Of a stretch of DNA of 64,000 bases, positions 57,601 to 64,000 are shown in pieces. Position 1 is the stretch's first letter; each line of letters opens with the position of its first letter. The stretch spans positions 83,705,169 through 83,769,168 of the forward strand of contig NC_053499.1 of the NCBI RefSeq assembly GCF_905171775.1, given 5' to 3'. Both the position numbers and the translations under genes were made by a program. The notes under the pieces are model-generated. The model did no database searches and was not told the DNA's origin. It was given only the letters and a program-made list of their open reading frames with translations. Origin of the DNA: Rana temporaria (taxonomy: Eukaryota; Chordata; Amphibia; Anura; Ranidae).

Positions 57601-57959
57601 GACCCAGTACCACCACCAGCAGCAGCAGCAGCAGTCACCACCAGCGGCTGGCCCACATGGTGGCAGACTACATGGCGTCCGTCGGTGCTTCTGACAGTAT
57701 GAGCACCGACGACCCCATGGAGTACTGGGTTGCCAGATTGGACACCTGCCGCGAGCTCGCTCAGTATGCGCTGGAGTTATTGTCTTGCCCCCCCTCCAGC
57801 GTACTATCTGAGCGGACATTCAGCGCGGCAGGTGGGGTGGTCACGGACAAGAGGACCCGTCTGTCCACAGAGTCCGTGGACAGACTCACATTCATAAAGA
57901 TGAATGAGTCCTGGATCGGCGGTGACTTTCTGGCACCCGTCGTCGGTTCAGGGCGCTGA
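54618..57959 (+). CDS. hAT (ZBED-type) transposase, intact 1113-residue ORF
   Basis: I start at ATGAGCGGC (54618). An in-frame ATG at 54474 adds only a Cys/Leu-rich leader unlike the family. Residues 1-45 are RGRG-rich, a possible RNA- or nucleus-directing tail. A BED zinc finger occupies about 290-340 (VWNFFTL, CRICKVRVKRG, LNQHLRINH), with both Cys and both His present. The RNase H-like core has the first Asp at about 506 (LTMDGWTS), the second at about 624 (VVCDNGSNL), CLAHVLNLVV nearby and RWNSTLHML. A helical insertion contains an acidic run (about 820-835). The catalytic Glu / hAT dimerisation block is at 1034-1080 (EYWVARL, SSVLSERTFSAAGGVV). A CAG tract encodes eight Gln near 257-264. 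No frameshift or stop. Length exceeds the usual 600-800 residues because of low-complexity regions. It should bind the TIR and cut by DDE chemistry; activity is untested. Confidence 0.9.
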   Translation: MSGIRGRGSRGRGVTPSAGSLPARGTSRAPTSGRGSGARGVRLIREFFPSGSRPILPSQAQVVVDYMGHSSATESSVPTHSSTTITPLPVLPPPSPQESSILLFDSDSDRDLLGEAMHQADLQLCPDGQDLFEGMDEEDGIPAGSIPETSLQTGAAVLVQETAAPSQTQAWVRGQRSQARGSMSRGSLRPTHLSPWSDISGGEEGDPSWLPSDASAHYVSDDGEGRHPGETVRQVTTRETIVRVSTGDGSRRCQEEEQQQQQQQQAAPPVRTESQQVQVSVTPSDRRAVLKSPVWNFFTLVADNPTVAICRICKVRVKRGKCLARVGTTALNQHLRINHWALYEEMKRGGGSSATTTSEQGTAAPATSSSVSSRSCPPAPSSRGTGTGSQTSTSTAPSTSVSRTAVRRQASISDAFDRTTPFPPGDRRVRSLNGLLARVIAQHLLPFNIVDSNPFRQMLEQAQPQWRVPSRHFFARTGVPALHQHIVQNVTLSLDHAVSDRVHLTMDGWTSRHGQGRYISFTAHWVSLRGVGEGSSATDLVVPPRGVQGRTAGLPQATVSAAAEPPSKRPRSYSSVGHVRCQAVLQLVSLGDRRHTAEEVLKALQAQVQKWLTPRRLQPGMVVCDNGSNLLAALHAGSLTHVPCLAHVLNLVVQKFLRTYPGLSDIVAKARRIASHFRRSPTATASLSKLQRKYNLPLHRLIVDSVTRWNSTLHMLKRLWEQQRAVREYLMELGTERASPQLPFIACAQWGQINQVCQVLSSFEQATKMVSSEQIGLNSVLPILFMLERTLDRLLEAGESALVEQEESAMLHRDQGQDQEEEEEDDDEEEEEVVAGVVPESGPGQEGEPVLGAPIVRGLGMSEFDQQRLREEESHLIHLASIEESQRAVLFPMAAHMLRCLRRDPRVKTIKTRDDFWMATLLDPRCKGKLEQFIPASRRQHRMEELQAAIVRRLEQATPRPPVVPPHLTQQVAAPSCSRAGDLMEEMRMFFQTERPSTTTSSSSSSHHQRLAHMVADYMASVGASDSMSTDDPMEYWVARLDTCRELAQYALELLSCPPSSVLSERTFSAAGGVVTDKRTRLSTESVDRLTFIKMNESWIGGDFLAPVVGSGR

Positions 57960-58005
57960 AGGGTCCCTTGCCATGCATTCCCTGATGAAGCCCCGGACCT
58001 GATGT

Positions 58006-58654
58006 ATTTACAGTGCTGAATATAACTATTTCAACATCAGAGAAAATCAATGTTAATATTTGGTACAGTAGGCTTTCTTTGCAATTACAGCGGTCAAAAA
58101 TTTCTTTTATTTTTACACCAGCTTTGCACACACTGGAGGAGGGATTTTGGCCCACTCCTCCACACAGATCTTCTCTACATCAGTCATGTTTCTGGGCTAT
58201 CGCTGAGAAACACGGAGTTTGAGCTCCCTCCAAAGATTCTCTATTGGGTTTAGGTCTGGAGACTGGCTAGGCCACGCCAGAACCTTGATATGCTCCTTAC
58301 AGAGCCAATCCTTGGTTATCCTGGCTGTGTGCTTTGGGTCATTCTCATGTTGGAAGACCCAGCCTCGACCCATCTTCAAAGCTCTAACTCAGGGAAGGAG
58401 GTTGTTGCCCAAAATCTTGCAATACATGGCCCCGGTCATCCTCTCCTTAATACAGTGCAGTCACCCTGTCCCATGTGCAGAAAAACACCACCAAAGCATG
58501 ATGCTACCACCCCCATGCTTCACATTAGGGATGGCGTTCTTGGCATGGTACTCATCATTATTCTTCCTCCGAACACGGTTAGTGAAATTATGATCAAAAA
58601 ATTATATTATAGTCTCATCTGACCACATGATTTTCTCCCATGACTCCTTTGGAT
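58006..58654 (-). mobile_element. Tc1-family transposon remnant
   Basis: Minus-strand coding reads HENDPKHTARITKDWL, then WPSQSPDLNPIENLWRELK (58197-58379), the catalytic third-acid region of Tc1 transposases. Flanking DNA matches Tc1 coding order up to TGACTCCTTTGGATCA, then stops at the satellite junction. Both ends are truncated, with no terminal repeats. Confidence 0.85.
58197..58379 (-). pseudogene. Tc1 transposase C-terminal fragment
   Basis: This 60-residue frame has the DPKHTA and DLNPIENLW signatures carrying the last Asp/Glu of the D,D34E triad. The rest is in other frames or missing. Confidence 0.85.
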
Positions 58655-61600
58655 CAGTCAAGACAATTATGTCAGCAGTTATTTCACACCCTATATACTC
58701 TTATTAAGACTGCTGTACATCATGGCAACTCCTGCCCATGTGATATGACTCTGTATCAACTACTACTGTTAATACTACTACTGCTGCTTCTGCTGCTGCT
58801 GCTGCCCAGTCAAGACACCTATGTCAGCAGTTATTTGACACTCTATATACTCCTATTCCTACTGCTGTTCATCATGGCACCTCCTGCCCATGTGATATGA
58901 CTCTGTATCAACTACTACTGTTAATACTACTGCTGCTTCTGCTGCTGCTGCCCAGTCAAGACACCTATGTCAGCAGTTATTTGACACTCTATATACTCCT
59001 ATTCCTACTGCTGTTCATCATGGCACCTCCTGCCCATGTGATATGACTCTGTATCAACTACTACTGTTAATACTACTGCTGCTGCTTCTGCTGCTGCTGC
59101 TGCCCAGTCAAGACACCTATGTCAGCAGTTATTTGACACTCTATATACTCCTATTCCTACTGCTGTTCATGATGGCACCTCCTGCCCATGTGATATGACT
59201 CTGTATCAACTACTACTGTTAATACTACTGCTGCTTCTGCTGCTGCTGCCCAGTCAATACACCTATGTCAGCAGTTATTTGACACTCTATATACTCCTAT
59301 TCCTACTGCTGTTCATCATGGCACCTCCTGCCCATGTGATATGACTCTGTATCAACTACTACTGTTAATACTACTGCTGCTGCTTCTGCTGCTGCTGCTG
59401 CCCAGTCAAGACACCTATGTCAGCAGTTATTTGACACTCTATATACTCCTATTCCTACTGCTGTTCATGATGGCACCTCCTGCCCATGTGATATGACTCT
59501 GTATCAACTACTACTGTTAATACTACTGCTGCTGCTTCTGCTGCTGCTGCTGCCCAGTCAAGACACCTATGTCAGCAGTTATTTGACACTCTATATACTC
59601 CTATTCCTACTGCTGTTCATGATGGCACCTCCTGCCCATGTGATATGACTCTGTATCAACTACTACTGTTAATACTACTGCTGCTTCTGCTGCTGCTGCC
59701 CAGTCAATACACCTATGTCAGCAGTTATTTGACACTCTATATACTCCTATTCCTACTGCTGTTCATCATGGCACCTCCTGCCCATGTGATATGACTCTGT
59801 ATCAACTACTACTGTTAATACTACTGCTGCTGCTTCTGCTGCTGCTGCTGCCCAGTCAAGACACCTATGTCAGCAGTTATTTGACACTCTATATACTCCT
59901 ATTCCTACTGCTGTTCATGATGGCACCTCCTGCCCATGTGATATGACTCTGTATCAACTACTACTGTTAATACTACTGCTGCTTCTGCTGCTGCTGCCCA
60001 GTCAATACACCTATGTCAGCAGTTATTTGACACTCTATATACTCCTATTCCTACTGCTGTTCATCATGGCACCTCCTGCCCATGTGATATGACTCTGTAT
60101 CAACTACTACTGTTAATACTACTGCTGCTGCTTCTGCTGCTGCTGCTGCCCAGTCAAGACACCTATGTCAGCAGTTATTTGACACTCTATATACTCCTAT
60201 TCCTACTGCTGTTCATGATGGCACCTCCTGCCCATGTGATATGACTCTGTATCAACTACTACTGTTAATACTACTGCTGCTTCTGCTGCTGCTGCCCAGT
60301 CAATACACCTATGTCAGCAGTTATTTGACACTCTATATACTCCTATTCCTACTGCTGTTCATCATGGCACCTCCTGCCCATGTGATATGACTCTGTATCA
60401 ACTACTACTGTTAATACTACTGCTGCTGCTTCTGCTGCTGCTGCTGCCCAGTCAAGACACCTATGTCAGCAGTTATTTGACACTCTATATACTCCTATTC
60501 CTACTGCTGTTCATGATGGCACCTCCTGCCCATGTGATATGACTCTGTATCAACTACTACTGTTAATACTACTGCTGCTTCTGCTGCTGCTGCCCAGTCA
60601 AGACACCTATGTCAGCAGTTATTTGACACTCTATATACTCCTATTCCTACTGCTGTTCATGATGGCACCTCCTGCCCATGTGATATGACTCTGTATCAAC
60701 TACTACTGTTAATACTACTGCTGCTGCTTCTGCTGCTGCTGCTGCCCAGTCAAGACACCTATGTCAGCAGTTATTTGACACTCTATATACTCCTATTCCT
60801 ACTGCTGTTCATGATGGCACCTCCTGCCCATGTGATATGACTCTGTATCAACTACTACTGTTAATACTACTGCTGCTTCTGCTGCTGCTGCCCAGTCAAT
60901 ACACCTATGTCAGCAGTTATTTGACACTCTATATACTCCTATTCCTACTGCTGTTCATCATGGCACCTCCTGCCCATGTGATATGACTCTGTATCAACTA
61001 CTACTGTTAATACTACTGCTGCTGCTTCTGCTGCTGCTGCTGCCCAGTCAAGACACCTATGTCAGCAGTTATTTGACACTCTATGTACTCCTATTCCTAC
61101 TGCTGTACATCATGGCAACTCCTGCCCATGTGATATGACTCTGTATCAACTACTACTGTTAATACTACTACTGCTGCTTCTGCTGCTGCTGCTGCCGCCC
61201 AGTCAATACACCTATGTCAGCAGTTATTTCACACTCTATATACTCTTATTAAGACTGCTGTACATCATGGCAACTCCTGCCCATGTGATATGACTCTGTA
61301 TCAACTACTACTGTTAATACTACTACTGCTGCTTCTGCTGCTGCTGCTGCCGCCCAGTCAATACACCTATGTCAGCAGTTATTTCACACTCTATATACTC
61401 TTATTAAGACTGCTGTACATCATGGCAACTCCTGCCCATGTGATATGACTCTGTATCAACTACTACTGTTAATACTACTACTGCTGCTTCTGCTGCTGCT
61501 GCCGCCCAGTCAATACACCTATGTCAGCAGTTATTTCACACTCTATATACTCTTATTAAGACTGCTGTACATCATGGCAACTCCTGCCCATGTGATATGA

Positions 61601-61779
61601 CTCTGTATCAACTACTACTGTTAATACTACTACTGCTGCTTCTGCTGTTGCTGCTGCCGCCCAGTCAATACACCTATGTCAGCAGTTGTTTCACACTCTA
61701 TATACTCTTATTCCTACTGCTGTTCATCATGGCAACTCCTGCCCAAGTGATATGACTCTGTATCAACTACTACTGCTAA

Positions 61780-61813
<34 letters not shown>

Positions 61814-61918
61814 CAGTCAAGACAACTATGTCAAAAGTAATTTCCCACTCTATATACTCCTATTACCACTGCTGTTCATCATGGCACCTCCTGCCCAAGT
61901 GATATGACTCTGTATCTA

Positions 61919-61950
<32 letters not shown>

Positions 61951-62030
61951 CTGTCAAGACACCTATGTAAAAAGTTAATTCCCACTCTATATATACTCCT
62001 ATTACCACTGCTGTTCACTGATACCACTGA
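58655..62030. repeat. Satellite with alternating 146- and 152-bp units
   Basis: Unit starts (CAGTCAA) fall at 58655, 58807, 58953, 59105, 59251, 59403, 59555, 59701, 59853, 59999, 60151, 60297, 60449, 60595, 60747, 60893, 61045, 61200, 61355, 61507, 61662 and 61814. The last, decayed unit begins near 61956. Spacings alternate 146 and 152 in the core. Length differences come from CTG-repeat number, and linked variants (CAAGAC with CATGATGG, CAATAC with CATCATGG) alternate too. Edge units are 152-155 bp with different variants (AAGACTGCTGTACATC). About 23 units, non-coding. Confidence 0.95.
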
Positions 62031-62318
62031 TAGTTAATTTATCCCTTAACTACCCCCATTTGTGAGGGTCGGGGTTTTCCTTTAAAGTCCCATGCAAATC
62101 AATGGAAAATGTATGTTCCCACATAACTTCTGTACGCCTGGAGATATTTCAATAATACCCGCTATACATATTACTTATATGCCAAATAAAAATATATAAC
62201 AGTTAAATTAACCCTTACCAACACCCTTATATAAAAGATGGGTATATTTATATTACTATGATTTTCCTCCCCAAAAGGTTAAGATAGGAAGACCGGGCAA
62301 CGCCGGGTATTCAGCTAG
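62031..62318 (+). mobile_element. Helitron 3' end
   Basis: It ends GACCGGGCAACGCCGGG TATTCAGCTAG with T following. That is a GC-rich imperfect hairpin about ten bases before a terminal CTAG, the CTRR end of Helitrons, which insert between A and T. The block ACATATTACTTATATGCCAA resembles the Helitron 5' fragment at 63868. It is directly right of the satellite. No Rep/helicase coding seen. Confidence 0.75.
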
Positions 62319-62492
62319 TAATAGTATAAAATGTTTTCGGTTATTATTAAGCTAGATGTGTTGATGTTGATGTTGATGTGTTAGATGTGAAGTTAGATGT
62401 GAAGTTAGATGTGTTTAAAAAACTAACAATTTCAATAAGAAATGAAACCTTTGCAAAATATAACATTTTTTATTAAAAAAAAAAAAAAAAAA
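62319..62492. other. Short spacer with (GATGTT/GATGTG)n
   Basis: A small degenerate GATGTT/TAGATGTGAAGT repeat at 62355-62415, then an A/T homopolymer pair and AATTTCA-rich DNA. Confidence 0.5.
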
Positions 62493-63555
62493 TTAGGACA
62501 TTAACTTCTGAAGCTCTGTCACCTCATCCATGTTTTTCGCCAGTTGTTGCACCAGTTGTTGATTTTGGCGCATCAAAAACAGTATCTGCTGCTCATTTGC
62601 CATTACTCTCTTCGTGAGGTTTTTCATGGCAGCTTGCTTCACCTCTAGCTTTTTTAGAACTGTTAGGATATAAGAAAAAAACATTTGGATTTCAAAGACC
62701 GTTACGAAAGATTATTTTCAGCCATAAAAATAATAAAGTCTGACTTAAGAGACTCTATGAAAGAGGATCTGGCAGAGGCAATTCTCTTCCTTAGAACTCT
62801 ACATTGCATTTATTTGCATTTGCTAAGCCTAGAACTACATTTCAAGATTAATATAAACCATTTCTAGGTTTTTCATATTTTTTTTTTTGGGTTCATTATA
62901 GATAAGCTTTGTTTTGGTTCTAAAACAGCCAAATAATGTGGTCTGTATTTTTGAACTGTTAAAGATCATGTTCCTGATGTTTAAGCCTGCTGCTACTATC
63001 CAGTCACTTGATTGTTTTCATTGTGTTTGTCTTTTGCTTAAACTGTGCAATACAGTAGACTGTTGGCTTCCCAGCCAGTAGTCCTGTGGTAGTTTGCGTT
63101 TCTTTCCCTCAAGGAATCTATAAAATACATTCGCATATTAATACAGAGGAGTCGGAGTCGGGGAGTCGGAGTCTGAAGTACATAAAACTGAGGAGTCGGA
63201 GTCGAAAAATTTATCTACCGACTCCACAGCCCTGCTTTAAATGCTGTCCATTTTTAGAGCTACATTTTATTGTTGAAATTTTATTAATATATGTGCACAT
63301 ATTTACCCTCCTGATTGACGGTATAATTAACCGTCTCATCCTGCTCCTCTTCCTCGTCACCCACTACTCCACCAGAAGTTTCGGGGGGGGGGTGCAGCTC
63401 CTCCTCTTGCTCCTCCACAGGAACTGGGGGTGGTGATGTGGATGGCCCTGGCTGCTCCTCCTCATCCCTCTCCTCCTCTTCCACATCCTCCTCCTGCTCC
63501 TCCTCTGCGGCCTGTCGCCTTGTGCGCTTGGGGCGCACAGTTGGTAGCGGAGCTC
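62493..63555 (-). CDS. Last two exons of a spliced gene: acidic region plus C-terminal coiled coil
   Basis: Exon A 63555-63307 (TTATTATAG|GAGCTC ... GAGG|GTAAAT) and exon B 62659-62493 (ATCCTAACAG|TTCTAA) join in phase 1. Upstream exons would also join in phase 1. Exon A encodes a basic patch (RPKRTRRQAAEEE), a long acidic run and PSTSPPPVPV. Exon B encodes a coiled coil (KKLEVKQAAMKNLTKRV, QQLVQQLAKNMDEVTELQKL) and the stop. The phases and the acidic-then-coiled-coil order resemble the Myb gene of Harbinger element 1, so this may be the end of another Harbinger accessory gene. It could also be a host gene. The N-terminal exons were not found in the window. Confidence 0.55.
62706..63234 (+). 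mobile_element. hAT fragment, second copy of the CAGGGCTGTGGAGTCGG family
   Basis: It lies in the intron of the two-exon gene. The plus strand encodes ERLFSAIKIIKSDL, then SMKEDLAEAILFLRTLH, the dimerisation domain. The segment ends with the terminal repeat CCGACTCCACAGCCCTG at 63234. It is 5'-truncated at about 62706, so the target duplication cannot be read. It aligns with the hAT at 28704-32714 on the other strand, without the two MITEs. Confidence 0.85.
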
Positions 63556-63867
63556 CTATAATAACACAATGTTCATATATTATAAAAATGTTTTCTAATG
63601 ACGTATGCAAATTCTGTGTACTCTACTGTATTGTATATGAATACAAATTAATTTATATAGACAGTTAACCAATGGGACAATGTTATATTAAAGGGTCTTG
63701 TGGGCACTACAGGGGACTGAGCGTGAGCTGGGCTGCCACCATGGTAAAATGAGCTGTTTTTGTCTCCTTTGTTTTGTTCAGACGATCTCATGTTAAAAAA
63801 AAGTACTTGATGGAGTACACAGGATTACTATAACAACCCCACGCCTAACACAGGAATTTAGTGGGAA
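63556..63867. other. No further exon recognised
   Basis: AT-rich DNA upstream of exon A. No coding exon or promoter identified. Confidence 0.4.
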
Positions 63868-64000
63868 TCTATATATATAAAACTCAACGTGTGTGTGCAT
63901 GTATGTATGTATGTTCCACCATCACGTCCAAACGGCTAAAGATATTTACATGAAACTTGGCACACAGGTTACTTATATGTCAGCCACAAATATAGGATTG
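63868..64000 (+). mobile_element. Helitron 5' end, running out of the window
   Basis: It begins TCTATATATATAAAACTC after an A, the 5' TC start of Helitrons, then a (GTAT)n stretch and CCAAACGGCTAAAGATATT. The TTACTTATATG block is shared with the Helitron 3' fragment at 62031-62318. Confidence 0.7.

Larger units (their letters stand above)
53232..58005 (+). mobile_element. hAT element with intact BED-finger transposase, right end missing
   Basis: The left end is TAGTGTTGCTCACGAATATTCG, followed by many (G)AATATTCG sites to 53345 and a ~160-bp direct duplication (about 53370-53530 and 53570-53720). A promoter, long 5' UTR and one uninterrupted transposase ORF follow. No complement of the left end was found to the right. 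The element stops about 45 bases after the stop codon, where Tc1 sequence begins. It replaces the left part of Harbinger element 4. Confidence 0.85.

Noticed and set aside
58655..62030. CRISPR-like or coding repeat array
   Set aside because: The repeats are contiguous 146/152-bp satellite units without unique spacers, and the genome is eukaryotic.

Overview
The window looks like intergenic or intronic DNA from a large, repeat-rich vertebrate genome, most probably a frog. CR1 and L1/Tx1-type LINEs, Harbinger, hAT, TTAA-target and Tc1 DNA transposons, Helitron ends, many MITEs, AT/CA microsatellites and spliced eukaryotic genes with CCAAT/TATA promoters occur side by side. No bacterial features, rRNA or functional tRNA were seen, and no convincing ordinary host gene. 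Assigning it to an anuran is an inference from repeat content, not a search result.

Layout. 1-4600: an 88-bp minisatellite, a long inverted repeat (1240-3076), a TTAA-type repeat and a tRNA-like SINE. 4617-14402: a 9.8-kb Harbinger transposon carrying three multi-exon genes: an MADF protein (minus), a Myb/SANT-like protein (plus) and a DDE transposase (minus). 14.6-15.3 kb: nested MITEs, including a hAT MITE with a perfect 8-bp duplication. 16.4-23.5 kb: a palindromic repeat split by a CR1 LINE, itself split by an L1-type LINE. 23.5-28.7 kb: a second long inverted-repeat relative, a TTAA palindromic MITE and AT-rich DNA without genes. 28704-32714: a decayed hAT element with a perfect 8-bp duplication, filled with two MITEs, one of which contains a third long inverted repeat. 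33.4-35.9 kb: a three-level nest of MITEs plus a sister copy.

36.0-53.2 kb holds three copies of a second Harbinger family (Myb gene plus HARBI1-like transposase). One retains only the Myb gene, one is nearly full length and inserted in a CR1, and one is split by a 4.55-kb non-autonomous hAT carrying 2.3 kb of polypurine minisatellite. 53232-58005 is a hAT element with an uninterrupted 1113-residue BED-finger transposase and its own promoter, but its right end is gone, replaced by a Tc1 remnant. 58655-62030 is a satellite with alternating 146/152-bp units. The right edge has a Helitron 3' end, two exons of a small spliced gene with a hAT fragment in the intron, and a Helitron 5' end running out of the window.

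The genes are transposon genes. Within each Harbinger the DDE enzyme would cut the DNA and the Myb-like (and, in the first element, MADF) proteins would supply DNA binding and nuclear delivery, by analogy with known Harbinger systems. Because elements are nested in paralogous copies, the window supplies its own empty sites, and several insertion boundaries and target duplications can be read directly.
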